Positions 43,941 through 52,729 are shown, counted from the first letter of the stretch. The stretch: DNA of 64,000 nt from CAVUAA01 sp963739345 (GCA_963739345.1 CAVUAA010000002.1:248001-312000); one strand, 5' to 3'. Translations and numbers: made by a program. The notes: a model not told the origin generated them from the letters alone.

Positions 43941-44016
43941 CTTGGGGTCAGGCCTGACCCCAAGGTCAAGTTAGCCCTGCGCCTGACCCTACGTGCTGGC
44001 TTAAGTTGACCTCCTT
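43941..44016. terminator. Palindromic region between convergent genes
   Basis: Only about 100 bases separate the surface-protein stop from the uvrB stop. They contain a perfect palindrome with the core GGGGTCAGGCCTGACCCC, extended by CTT/AAG, and an imperfect second inverted repeat from GGTCAAGTTAGCC to GGCTTAAGTTGACC. There is no T tract, but the position suits a bidirectional terminator or a REP-like element. The segment CAATCTGGGTCTTG at 43931 also occurs beside MITE copy A at about 2006. Confidence 0.5.
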
Positions 44017-44020
44017 GGGT

Positions 44021-46030
44021 CTAATTGCTGTAAGCTAGTGCTAGGCGCTGATACTTGCGCATGAGGTCGCGGTAGCGGGCCGCCTCTTCGAACGCCATCT
44101 CTTTGGCGGCGCTCTTCATGGCACGTGAATACTCGGCGATCTTCCGATCAATCTCTTCCGGAGTGAGATATTCGTGCCTCTCTTCACGGGCCCGCTTCCC
44201 TGTCTTGGGAGACTCTTCATCGTATTTGACTTCGAGCTCGACCCACGGGAGATCGCTCTTGATCTTGCTCCGGATCGTTTGGGGAGTATGGCCATGCTCA
44301 GTGTTATACCGCGTCTGGATCGCCCGTCGGCTGTTGGTGGTGGCGATGGTCTTCCGAATGGAATCGGTCTCCTTATCAGCATACATAATCACTCGTCCGT
44401 CGGCATTTCGCGCCGCCCGCCCGCAGGTCTGAATGAGTGCGGTGGCACTACGTAGGAACCCCTCCTTGTCAGCATCGAGAATGCAGACGAGGGAGACCTC
44501 GGGGATATCCAAGCCCTCTCTAAGCAAATTAATTCCCACTAGCACATCATAGGTGCCCAAGCGGAGATCGCGGATGATCTGCATCCGCTCTAGCGTCTTG
44601 ACGTCAGAGTGGAGGTAGGAGGCTTTGATCCCCAGTTCGACAAGGAACTTAGTCAGCTCTTCAGCAAGTCTTTTGGTGAGGACGGTGACGAGAATGCGCC
44701 CCCCCTTGGCGGCGTGCTGCCGAATCTCGTCGAGGCAGTCGTCAACCTGACCTGTCGCCGGCCTCACTTCAATGATGGGGTCGAGTAGACCTGTCGGCCT
44801 AATCAACTGCTCCACCACCTCGCCGCCAGCCTCGGCCACCTCCCACTCACTCGGAGTGGCACTCACATAAACAACCCGTTTGAGACGCTCATAGGTCTCT
44901 TCAAACTTAAGAGGTCGGTTGTCATAGGCAGAAGGAAGGCGAAAACCAAAGTCGACAAGCGACGCCTTGCGGGCCCGATCGCCGTTGAACATGGCTCGAA
45001 GCTGCGGAACCGTTTGGTGCGATTCGTCGATGAAGACGAGGCAGTCGTCGGGGAAGTAGTCGAGGAGGCAGGGGGGTGGCTCTCCCGGGGCGCGCTGTGA
45101 AAAATGACGAGAATAGTTCTCGATTCCCTTACACGATCCAATCTCGCGCAACATCTCTAAGTCATAGAGGGTGCGCTCCTTAAGCCTGTGCCGCTCAATC
45201 ACTTTCTCTTCGGTATCAAACTCTTGCAGGCGCTCTTCAAGCTCTGCCCTGATGGTCTGCATCGCCCGCTGACGCACCTCTACCGGCGTGACGTGGTGGG
45301 AGGCGGGATAGATGGAGGCGCTCTCGATTCGGTTAAGCACTTTTCCGGTAAGCGGATCAATTTCGCTAATTCTCTCCACTTCGTCGTCGAAAAACTCGAT
45401 CCGTAGGGCGAGATCTTGCTCGTAGGCGGGAAATATCTCCAGACTATCACCACGAGCTCGGAAGGTACCTCGGGAGAAGTCCACGTCATTTCGCTTATAG
45501 GCCATCTCGACGAGATGGATGAGCACCTCATCACGGCGGTACTCTTTCCCCACCTCCAGATTAAGCTTCATCTGGGCGTAATACTCAGGTGTGCCAAGTC
45601 CGTAGATGCAGGAGACGGAGGCGACGATGATCACATCTTCTCTCTCGATCAACGAACGGGAGGCGGAGAGGCGGAGCTTGTCGATCTGGTCGTTGATCGC
45701 CATGTCCTTCTCGATGAAGGTGTCGCTCCGAGCAATATACGCTTCTGGCTGGTAGTAGTCGTAGTAGCTGACAAAATACTCGACGGCGTTGTCGGGGAAA
45801 AATCCCTTGAACTCGGCATAGAGCTGAGCCGCAAGTGTCTTATTGTGAGCGATGATTAATGCGGGCCGCCCAGTTTTGGCGATCACGTTGGCCATGGTGA
45901 AAGTCTTGCCCGAGCCGGTGACGCCGAGAAGTACTTGCGACTTCCGCCCCGCCTCTAACCCCTCGACGAGCGACTCGATCGCCCTCGGCTGATCACCCCG
46001 CGGCTCAAACTCTGTCGACAGCTTAAACAC
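44021..46030 (-). CDS. uvrB: Excinuclease ABC subunit B
   Basis: Damage-verifying helicase-like subunit of nucleotide excision repair. The 669 residues carry Walker A GVTGSGKTFTMA (about 36-47), the damage-probing beta-hairpin FVSYYDYYQPEAYI (about 88-101), motif II FIDESHQTVPQ, motif VI QTCGRAARNADGR and a C-terminal UVR coiled coil (about 630-665) for UvrC contact. It is last of five minus-strand genes, its start overlapping the trpS stop by one base. trpS-uvrB adjacency is shared with C. trachomatis as I recall. Confidence 0.97.
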   Translation of the reverse strand: MFKLSTEFEPRGDQPRAIESLVEGLEAGRKSQVLLGVTGSGKTFTMANVIAKTGRPALIIAHNKTLAAQLYAEFKGFFPDNAVEYFVSYYDYYQPEAYIARSDTFIEKDMAINDQIDKLRLSASRSLIEREDVIIVASVSCIYGLGTPEYYAQMKLNLEVGKEYRRDEVLIHLVEMAYKRNDVDFSRGTFRARGDSLEIFPAYEQDLALRIEFFDDEVERISEIDPLTGKVLNRIESASIYPASHHVTPVEVRQRAMQTIRAELEERLQEFDTEEKVIERHRLKERTLYDLEMLREIGSCKGIENYSRHFSQRAPGEPPPCLLDYFPDDCLVFIDESHQTVPQLRAMFNGDRARKASLVDFGFRLPSAYDNRPLKFEETYERLKRVVYVSATPSEWEVAEAGGEVVEQLIRPTGLLDPIIEVRPATGQVDDCLDEIRQHAAKGGRILVTVLTKRLAEELTKFLVELGIKASYLHSDVKTLERMQIIRDLRLGTYDVLVGINLLREGLDIPEVSLVCILDADKEGFLRSATALIQTCGRAARNADGRVIMYADKETDSIRKTIATTNSRRAIQTRYNTEHGHTPQTIRSKIKSDLPWVELEVKYDEESPKTGKRAREERHEYLTPEEIDRKIAEYSRAMKSAAKEMAFEEAARYRDLMRKYQRLALAYSN

Positions 46031-47082
46031 TACTTCTTCATCCGCTCACGAGCGACGCGAGAAATTTTGTTCCACCCACCAGATAGACCCATGGCGCTGA
46101 ACATCTCTTTGGCGGTGGTGTTGGTCACTTCGATCATCCGCTCGGTCCCTTCATAGAGAATCTGCTCGACAAGCCCCTTCTCTTTTGCAAAATGGGCTCG
46201 CCGCTCACGGATGGGATCTAAAAAAGTGTTGAGCGCCTCGATTAACGCCTGTTTCACCTCAACATCACCAATACTTCCCTCTCTATACCGCTTCTTGAAC
46301 TCTTCGACCTCCCCCATGTTGGGGTTAAAGACGTCATGTAGCTGAAAAACAGGGTTCCCTTCGACTCTACCAGGAATGTCAGCACTCACCCGGTTGGGAT
46401 CGGTGTACATTCCGCGCACCTTCTTCTCGACCGCCTTGGCGTCGTCACAGAGGAAGATGCTGTTGCCAGCAGACTTGCTCATCTTTCCCTGCCCATCGGT
46501 CCCCATCAGGGTGGGAAAGTCACTAAGCATCACCTCGGGAACGGGAAGGGTCTCGCCGTAGAGCTGATTGAACCGGCGGGCGATCAGCCGGCTGATCTCG
46601 ATGTGCGCCTCGTTGTCCTTACCGACGGGGACGATATGCGCCTTAGGGGCCAAAATATCGGCTGTCATCAGGACAGGATAACCGATCAGTCCAAACGGGA
46701 TCCTCTCAGGGTCAATATGAGCGTTGCGGGCCATCTCTTTCAAACTGGGAAGGCCAGTGAGTCGGTTGAGACCAACGAGCATCTCCAAGATGAGGTTCAT
46801 CTGATAGATCGCCGGGAGGGCGGATTGCAGGTAGAGAGTGCTTTTGCTCGGATTGATCCCCACCGCGAGCCAGTCGAGCACCATCTCACGGGTGTTGTTC
46901 CGAACCTCAAGAATATCGCTCTTCTCTCGCTTGGTGGTAAGCGTGTGGAGATCGGCAACAAAGAAATAGCAGTCGTATTTCTCCTGCAGCGCGACCCGGT
47001 TGGCTATCGAGCCAACCCAATGCCCCAAATGCAAGAATCCAGTGGGTCGGTCACCCGAGACAATTCTTTTTTTTTCGCTCAC
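46030..47082 (-). CDS. trpS: Tryptophanyl-tRNA synthetase
   Basis: Class I aminoacyl-tRNA synthetase charging tRNA-Trp. The 350 residues contain the HIGH-type signature as HLGH in PTGFLHLGHWVGS (about 13-25) and the KMSKS loop in GQGKMSKSAGN (about 197-207). Length is normal. It overlaps the upstream permease by 4 bases and uvrB by 1, so tryptophan charging and aromatic amino acid uptake are transcribed together. No TRAP or trp operator was seen. Confidence 0.96.
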   Translation of the reverse strand: MSEKKRIVSGDRPTGFLHLGHWVGSIANRVALQEKYDCYFFVADLHTLTTKREKSDILEVRNNTREMVLDWLAVGINPSKSTLYLQSALPAIYQMNLILEMLVGLNRLTGLPSLKEMARNAHIDPERIPFGLIGYPVLMTADILAPKAHIVPVGKDNEAHIEISRLIARRFNQLYGETLPVPEVMLSDFPTLMGTDGQGKMSKSAGNSIFLCDDAKAVEKKVRGMYTDPNRVSADIPGRVEGNPVFQLHDVFNPNMGEVEEFKKRYREGSIGDVEVKQALIEALNTFLDPIRERRAHFAKEKGLVEQILYEGTERMIEVTNTTAKEMFSAMGLSGGWNKISRVARERMKK

Positions 47083-48299
47083 GAACCCTCCTTCAGCAGC
47101 ACCGCCGCGACATCAGTATCAATAAACTCGATCACAATCGCAAGCGCAAAAAAGGCAAACGCAATAATGAGGGAAATGGGTCCGCCGGCCACCCGGTAGT
47201 CGTGCTTTCGGTGCCGAATGTAGCGGTCTGCGAAGACCATGGCGACGGGAAACAGCCCAAGTAAAATTGCGACGAAAAGGCCTGCGTAGGAGAGGGCAGC
47301 GATGAAGCCGTTGGGGTAGGCCCAGGCGAAGATGAGGGGCGGAGCGAAGGTGAGGACGACGACGACGGCTCGTCCCATCCGCGAGTTCTCCACCCGTAAA
47401 CCGTCCCGTAGAAAATCTGAAAGACTGAGGGAGACGCCCAAGAAGCTGGTGACGATGGCGAAGAAGGAGAGGAGGGCGGTGGCAGCTCCAATCATGGGAC
47501 TGTTGGTGAGCCTCTCGAGAGTACCGGTCAGTGTTGCAGCGGGCTGGCCCGAACGGAGCATAGCGAAAAGGTTATCGAGGGGGACGGAGCCGACGATGAG
47601 TAGCTGCCAGATGATGTAGATGATGAGGGGGACGGAGGTGCCGATTAAAAGGGTGTAGCGGATCGCCTTTAAATCCCGCTCTAAGTAGTTGACCAAGACG
47701 GGGATGATGATATGAAAACCAAAGGAGGTGAGAACGAGAGTGAGGGGGACAATCGTATATTGGGGCCAGGCACGGGCGAGCAGATCCGATTGGATGTGGG
47801 GGGAGATGAGGACGACCAAAATCACGTAAACGAGAACAAACCCTAGCACCAAAAATCGGTTGAGGTAGTCGACGGAGCGGACGCCAAGGTAGACGAAGAG
47901 GCCAAAGATGATGACGAACGGGATGGGACCCCACCACTTACTCAGCTCAACATTGAATACCTCATGTAGCCCCTCTATGAGAAGCGCACCGCTCCCCGAG
48001 ATGTAGGCGGCGGTAAGAGAGTAGAGAAGGAGAAGGTAGCAAGCCCAAGCGATCACCTCGCCCACAGGTCCGAGCGTCCGCCTTGCCATGGAGACGAGGT
48101 TGACCCGCCCCTCCATGCTAATATTGGTCTCGAGAAAGAGGAAGGCGGTGTAGGCCATGAATCCCCAAACGATGATAAACAGGACGATCGATGGCCAGAA
48201 GCCGGCAATTCCTGAGCTAACCGGAAGAGCCAACATCGCTGCGCCAATGGTCGTCCCGGCGACCAAAAGAACGCCACCCAACATCCGTAGGGTGTTCAT
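47079..48299 (-). CDS. tyrP: Aromatic amino acid permease TyrP, copy 2
   Basis: Inner-membrane amino acid transporter of the HAAAP family (tyrosine/tryptophan). About eleven hydrophobic segments in 406 residues. The N-terminal GTTIGAAMLALPVSSGIAGF (about 15-34) is the substrate-site helix of the family, and HIIIPVLVNYLERD (about 203-216) is also conserved. It is a tandem paralogue of the next gene upstream, overlapping it by 4 bases and trpS by 4 bases. Chlamydia species also carry tandem tyrP copies whose number varies between strains. Confidence 0.92.
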   Translation of the reverse strand: MNTLRMLGGVLLVAGTTIGAAMLALPVSSGIAGFWPSIVLFIIVWGFMAYTAFLFLETNISMEGRVNLVSMARRTLGPVGEVIAWACYLLLLYSLTAAYISGSGALLIEGLHEVFNVELSKWWGPIPFVIIFGLFVYLGVRSVDYLNRFLVLGFVLVYVILVVLISPHIQSDLLARAWPQYTIVPLTLVLTSFGFHIIIPVLVNYLERDLKAIRYTLLIGTSVPLIIYIIWQLLIVGSVPLDNLFAMLRSGQPAATLTGTLERLTNSPMIGAATALLSFFAIVTSFLGVSLSLSDFLRDGLRVENSRMGRAVVVVLTFAPPLIFAWAYPNGFIAALSYAGLFVAILLGLFPVAMVFADRYIRHRKHDYRVAGGPISLIIAFAFFALAIVIEFIDTDVAAVLLKEGS

Positions 48300-49498
48300 A
48301 TCACGCTAGCCTGATGAAGCGCCTGAACGACCATGACGAACAGAGAAAAGAGAATGACAGCGACGAGGAGCGGTCTGCCGCCAAACATGGCTCGCTCGAC
48401 GATCGCTTTCTTTCGATACCGAGCTACCCACACCATCAGCGCTGGCATGATTCCAAAGAGGACGACCGCCCCAAACGCACCGGCCAGCTCAAGCGCCTGG
48501 ATGAAAATCCGTGGGTTGTAGAGGGAGGCGACGAAGGGGGGGACTACTGCCAATATCACAAGCCCAATGCGGGCGGGGCGGGAATTGGGTGCGTGAAAGC
48601 CGTCAGCCAAGAAGTGGACGAGGCTAAGAGCTTGAGCCAAAAAGCTGGTGACGATGGCGAAGAAGGAAAAATACTGAACAACGACGGTGACCCAACCAAG
48701 GCCAACCGATTCACGCAACACCTGGCCCACCAGATCTCCCCGCGCAGCGCTAGCGGCTATCTGGTCTGCTGGCACCAGCCCTAAGATCACCAGCTCAAAC
48801 AGCAAATACCCAATCAAAGGGAGGGTGGTGCCGGCAATCACAGCGATCCTGAGCTGCCGCATATTGGCATGGAGGTAGCGAGTAGCTGTGGGAATCATGT
48901 TGTGAAGTCCAAAGGCGATCACCACCACGGGGGCGCCGATCCACATCAGTTCCCAGTTGAAATAGCTGAGCAACTCAGCCCGAATCTGTGGCGCGCCAAT
49001 GCCAAGCATCAACAGGTAGGTGACGGCCAATCCAACCATCAACAATCGGTTGACGTAGTCAACCGCCTTGGTTCCAAAATAGATCAGAACGCCAAAGATA
49101 ACGGTGCAGCAAAGGCCGCCAACCCACTGGGGAATGATCTGACTGGTGTAGTCCTCCCAGAAATCAGCCACCAGAGCACCACTCCCAGCCGCGTAGGCGA
49201 TAAGAAGCAGATAGAAGAGGTAGCAGAAGAGTATCCACGCTGCCGCCTGGCCAATTTTTCCAAGCGTTCGACCGGCCATGCTAACGATACTGACGTGGCT
49301 TCCCAGCCAGACGTTCACCTCAAGCAACAACAGAGCAGTTGTGGTCATGAAGAGCCAGCCGATCAAAAAGATCACCACCGCGGGAACAAACCCGGCCAAT
49401 CCGGTCACCACTGGAAGGGCGAGCATACCGGCACCAATGCAGCTGCCGGCCATCAAGAGGGTAATCCCGAGCAGGCGTGTCCGGTCGTGTTCAAGCAT
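48296..49498 (-). CDS. tyrP: Aromatic amino acid permease TyrP, copy 1
   Basis: Paralogue of copy 2, 400 residues, with the same eleven-helix plan. SCIGAGMLALPVVTGLAGF (about 18-36) and HNMIPTATRYLHANM (about 200-214) align with the matching motifs in copy 2, but identity elsewhere is only moderate, so the duplication is old and substrates may differ (tyrosine versus tryptophan). It overlaps the ThyX-like gene by one base and copy 2 by four, being second in the five-gene unit. Confidence 0.92.
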   Translation of the reverse strand: MLEHDRTRLLGITLLMAGSCIGAGMLALPVVTGLAGFVPAVVIFLIGWLFMTTTALLLLEVNVWLGSHVSIVSMAGRTLGKIGQAAAWILFCYLFYLLLIAYAAGSGALVADFWEDYTSQIIPQWVGGLCCTVIFGVLIYFGTKAVDYVNRLLMVGLAVTYLLMLGIGAPQIRAELLSYFNWELMWIGAPVVVIAFGLHNMIPTATRYLHANMRQLRIAVIAGTTLPLIGYLLFELVILGLVPADQIAASAARGDLVGQVLRESVGLGWVTVVVQYFSFFAIVTSFLAQALSLVHFLADGFHAPNSRPARIGLVILAVVPPFVASLYNPRIFIQALELAGAFGAVVLFGIMPALMVWVARYRKKAIVERAMFGGRPLLVAVILFSLFVMVVQALHQASVI

Positions 49499-51132
49499 TA
49501 GGTATTGGCCGCCTTTTTCTTAGCAGTTCGCTCTTCTTGTCCGAGGCGTCCGAGATCGTGACCATCATAGTCGACAAACTTGAAGAACTTCTCAAAGAGG
49601 GGGATCTGCCGCACCACCTCGCGCGCCATCTCCTGCGCCACCCACCGGTAGTTGGGGTGGCCGGCCGGCTGCGATCTCAATTCGCACAACCACTGCAGCG
49701 CCCGTAAATTAATCTGGAAATACCACCGAATATTAAAGCCCATCGGAACGATATACTGCGCCTCTTCTGGCAACTCGGTGGCGATCGTTTTCCACGCCTC
49801 ATACGCCTGGTTCATCGCCTTGTGATACTGATCCCCTAGGTCGATGTCGTCTAGCTCTGTTGGGAAGTAATAGCCATGTTCGCATCCAAGCGTTTGCCGC
49901 TCCTGCGTACACATCCGGTGTCGATGAAGGTCGCGGTAGGCGCCAAAGTCGGCAATAATCTCAAACGTGAAATTGGCATGTTCAAGGGCGCGCGGCGACT
50001 TGTGTCGACGATTCTCTCTAGGGTCACATACGGCATCGAACATGGCGCCCAGCTCCTCATCGGAAAGTCCCGCACAATAGGTCTGCAGGTCAGCCAGCGT
50101 CCGGCGCGAACCGTCATAGAGTAGTGCGCCGGCCACTTTAGACGCAGCCCCCTCTTCCCACTGGATCAGCCGAACCCCCTTGCCCCGCTCACCTACATCG
50201 TTCACTTTCGATTCATGCGTTCCATGGATGTGATCGAGCCCCGACTTGAGCGCATCGCGGTAGTCAGAAAAACCCTGATGGTGCCGGTGCGACGGCTCCG
50301 AACGCCTCACAAACGACGGAATCACTTTAGAGAGCTCCTCATGTCCCTTCCTCCCCACATCTTGCAATTCGGCCAGGTTCTCCGTCTGCAATTTGTGGAG
50401 CATCGTCTCAAAGAAACGACCATTTCCATACAGCCCCATATTTGTCAGCGTCGAAGCTGGCAGTAACCCACGAAGACAGTCGAGCACCTTCGCTCGAATT
50501 GCCGCCCGATAAGCCACCTTGCTCGTCTCCTCACCCTTCGGAAATTTCCGCTCCATCTCTTCTGTCAGCGGGGGAATCAGCCCGCTATAGGTCTCGAACA
50601 ACATGTTGCACGTGTCCAGATAGAGATCGCGGTAGGCCGATGTCATCAACACCGGCTCTCGATAAAAAAGATAATCGCCCTTTACCTTCTGATCGAAGTA
50701 GATATACCTAGTCGACTTCTCAAGAGGGGAGCCCCCAATACGACAATCTTCAATCACCTTCGCCGCCAACATCGAAATCTGTTCAATGGCCAGATGGGCG
50801 CCGCCCAGCTCTCCGATCGAATCATCCCCATACCCATCCAAAATCCGGTCGTAGAATTTTTGTGCCCTCTGGATGGCCACCACCTGTCCATCGGCACCCT
50901 CTGCTCCCCCAGAACCGACAATTGTCTCGAAAGCGGTCTCTTCATTGAGGATAAATTCCTTCAACAAGAGCGAGCGCAAGCCGAGCGTTGAGCGACTATA
51001 TCTGGAGAAGAGCGCCCCCTTCATCACCTCGGGCAAGTTTCTAAGAACAAAGATGTTGCTAGAGGAACTGGTAACAAAACGTTCCAGCACCTTCAGCTGG
51101 CTGTCGGTGAATTCTTCATAATCTTCAATCAT
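49498..51132 (-). CDS. thyX: Double-length ThyX-like flavin-dependent thymidylate synthase
   Basis: Makes dTMP from dUMP with methylenetetrahydrofolate and FAD, if active. The 544 residues are about twice a typical ThyX and match the long chlamydial form. The N-terminal half contains GDDSIGELGGAHLAIEQIS (about 99-117) and KSTRYIYFDQ (about 138-147), recalling the SxRY element; the C-terminal half contains HRHRMCTQERQTLG near residue 405, the counterpart of the RHR signature, and PMGFNIRWYFQINLRAL near 465. The canonical RHRxxSxNExSxRY motif is thus split or rewritten, so catalysis should not be assumed from motif alone. First gene of the minus-strand operon; promoter would lie in the 51.1-51.3 kb gap. 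Confidence 0.82.
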   Translation of the reverse strand: MIEDYEEFTDSQLKVLERFVTSSSSNIFVLRNLPEVMKGALFSRYSRSTLGLRSLLLKEFILNEETAFETIVGSGGAEGADGQVVAIQRAQKFYDRILDGYGDDSIGELGGAHLAIEQISMLAAKVIEDCRIGGSPLEKSTRYIYFDQKVKGDYLFYREPVLMTSAYRDLYLDTCNMLFETYSGLIPPLTEEMERKFPKGEETSKVAYRAAIRAKVLDCLRGLLPASTLTNMGLYGNGRFFETMLHKLQTENLAELQDVGRKGHEELSKVIPSFVRRSEPSHRHHQGFSDYRDALKSGLDHIHGTHESKVNDVGERGKGVRLIQWEEGAASKVAGALLYDGSRRTLADLQTYCAGLSDEELGAMFDAVCDPRENRRHKSPRALEHANFTFEIIADFGAYRDLHRHRMCTQERQTLGCEHGYYFPTELDDIDLGDQYHKAMNQAYEAWKTIATELPEEAQYIVPMGFNIRWYFQINLRALQWLCELRSQPAGHPNYRWVAQEMAREVVRQIPLFEKFFKFVDYDGHDLGRLGQEERTAKKKAANT

Positions 51133-51299
51133 CTATGCCTCCTGCAAGATAGGGAATTTTGCCATGTTTGCGCTTCCCTATCAAGGAGAATGCTTGCTTG
51201 CCCCAGTCGAAGATGCCCCACACAACCTCTGGGGTGGCGTCGTTCGGCCTCCTGCCCTCCACCGCGACCCCGGGGATTCTGGTTGGCATCTACAACTGG

Positions 51300-51520
51300 G
51301 GAAAAACGGTCAATAACCCTGTCAATCGTGTGTACATAGATTGTCGACAGTTGTGTCGATAGCCTTAATCAGTCGATAAGTCGCCGTTTCCACACCGCCT
51401 GTACACACGTTTTCGACTAAGGCCGCCCCAGAGCCCCTCCCCTAAACCATCGACACTTCCACAGCCTCCGAAGAAGAAGATTATTATCTCTATAGAGAGA
51501 GACATCTCTCTTCGTCCTCC
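51300..51520. other. Repeat-rich intergenic block, candidate replication origin
   Basis: The gap from 51133 to 51703 holds no gene. Within it, CGTGTGTACA at 51327 and TGTACACACG at 51400 form a perfect 10-bp inverted repeat. Between and around them TGTCGA or its complement occurs at about 51342, 51354, 51412 and 51449, with related GTCGAT at 51372. TTTCCACAC and CTTCCACAG are loose DnaA-box-like words. A 40-base AT-rich purine/pyrimidine tract (about 51474-51513) follows. Chlamydial origins have been placed beside hemB, which starts just downstream, so this is a positional candidate only; no exact TTATCCACA box is present. Confidence 0.35.
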
Positions 51521-51526
51521 AATCCC

Positions 51527-51555
51527 TTGACCTACCAGGGGTAGGCCTTTAAACT
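51527..51555 (+). promoter_or_regulatory. Promoter upstream of hemB with palindromic operator
   Basis: TTGACC and TAAACT are spaced by exactly 17 bases, a good housekeeping promoter. The palindrome CCTACCAGGGGTAGG (51531-51545) overlaps the -35 element and fills most of the spacer, the place where a dimeric regulator would block or distort the promoter. The MITE-like element lies between this promoter and hemB, so transcripts would start before the element and read through it. Confidence 0.55.
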
Positions 51556-51574
51556 CATTTCCATGCTAAGGAGA

Positions 51575-51732
51575 GGCGTATTGCATAGACCGATTGCACG
51601 CATTGCGCCAGCATTCGGCTTTGGGGTTGTTGCAGAAACGTACCCCTACTCACCGAGTATGTGACCCGCGTCTGCAACAACCCCAAAACCAAAGCCCAGC
51701 ACAATGCGTAGATCGGATTCATGCAACACACC
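51575..51732. mobile_element. MITE-like inverted-repeat element, copy C (inverted orientation)
   Basis: Read on the minus strand this 158-base element aligns with copy B over its whole length: GGTGTGTTGCAT, GCATTGTGCTGGGCTTTGG, ATACTCGGTGAGTAGGGG, GCCGAATGCTGGCGCAATG. Ends are imperfect inverted repeats (AGGCGTATTGCAT against AGGTGTGTTGCAT). The inner arms GGCTTTGGGGTTGTTGCAG and CTGCAACAACCCC pair, giving a strong hairpin. No clear target duplication is visible. Its right end overlaps the first codons of hemB. Confidence 0.75.
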
Positions 51733-52729
51733 TCGCCGGAGACCTCGTCGCAATCGGAAGGACAGCACCACTCGTGCAATGATTCGTGAAACGCCACTTG
51801 CTGCTAGCGACTTGATTCGTCCCTACTTTGTTCTCGATGGAAAAGGGCGGCGAGAACCCATTGCCAGCATGCCAGGGATCGATCGGCTCTCAATCGACCT
51901 AGTTATCGACGATGCGCGTGAGCTGCACGCGATGGGTGTTCCTGCGATCATCCTATTTCCTTACGTAGAGGGGCGTCACAAGGACGCGCGCGGTTCGGAG
52001 GCATGTAATCCTAACGGCACCCTTCCAACGGCTGTGAGAGCCATTAAAGAGGCTCTGCCGGAGCTTTGCGTGATCGCCGACATCGCCCTCGATCCCTACA
52101 CGACGCACGGACACGACGGTTTGCTTAACGAGCGGGGAGAGGTTCTCAACGACCCGACGGTGGAGATTTTGGCTGAGTGGGCGGTGATGTTAGCAGCCGC
52201 TGGCGTCGACATGGTGGCGCCAAGCGACATGATGGATGGGCGGGTGGGGGCAATTCGTCGCGCTCTTGACTTAGAGGAGCAACGACAGGTGAGCATCATG
52301 GCCTACTCGGCCAAATACGCCTCAGCGTTCTATGGCCCGTTTAGAGATGCTCTCCACTCGGCACCTCAGTTTGGGGATAAGAAGACCTATCAGATGGATC
52401 CGGCCAACGCCCGCGAAGCGATCCGCGAGTGTCTCCTCGACGAGGAGGAGGGAGCGGACTTTCTCATGGTGAAGCCGGCGATGCCCTATCTCGACATCAT
52501 CACTCGTGTTCGTGAACAAACCACCCTGCCGATTGCCGCCTATCAGGTGAGTGGTGAATATGCCATGATTCAGGCGGCTGCCCAAAATGGGTGGCTTGAC
52601 GGGGACCGCGCTCTCTTTGAAGCCGTGCTTGGCATCAAAAGAGCGGGCGCCGATATGATTCTCACATATGGCGCCCGCAAGATCGTCGAACTGCTACAAG
52701 CGCAGCCTGTTCTTAGTACTTCACAGTGA
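51704..52729 (+). CDS. hemB: Porphobilinogen synthase (delta-aminolevulinic acid dehydratase)
   Basis: Condenses two aminolevulinate molecules in heme synthesis. Catalytic lysines sit in AYSAKYASAFYGPFRDA and FLMVKPAMPYLD; the DIALDPYTTHGHDG segment has aspartates where zinc-type enzymes have cysteines, pointing to a magnesium/potassium form. The start is notable: the family-conserved arm (RPRRNRKDSTTRAMIRET, typically RPRRLRR...VRE) is read only if translation begins at ATG 51704, inside the MITE-like element, so the first about 10 residues are element-derived. There is no clear ribosome site there. ATG 51779 would drop the conserved arm. Length from 51704 is 341. Confidence 0.93.
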   Translation: MRRSDSCNTPRRRPRRNRKDSTTRAMIRETPLAASDLIRPYFVLDGKGRREPIASMPGIDRLSIDLVIDDARELHAMGVPAIILFPYVEGRHKDARGSEACNPNGTLPTAVRAIKEALPELCVIADIALDPYTTHGHDGLLNERGEVLNDPTVEILAEWAVMLAAAGVDMVAPSDMMDGRVGAIRRALDLEEQRQVSIMAYSAKYASAFYGPFRDALHSAPQFGDKKTYQMDPANAREAIRECLLDEEEGADFLMVKPAMPYLDIITRVREQTTLPIAAYQVSGEYAMIQAAAQNGWLDGDRALFEAVLGIKRAGADMILTYGARKIVELLQAQPVLSTSQ

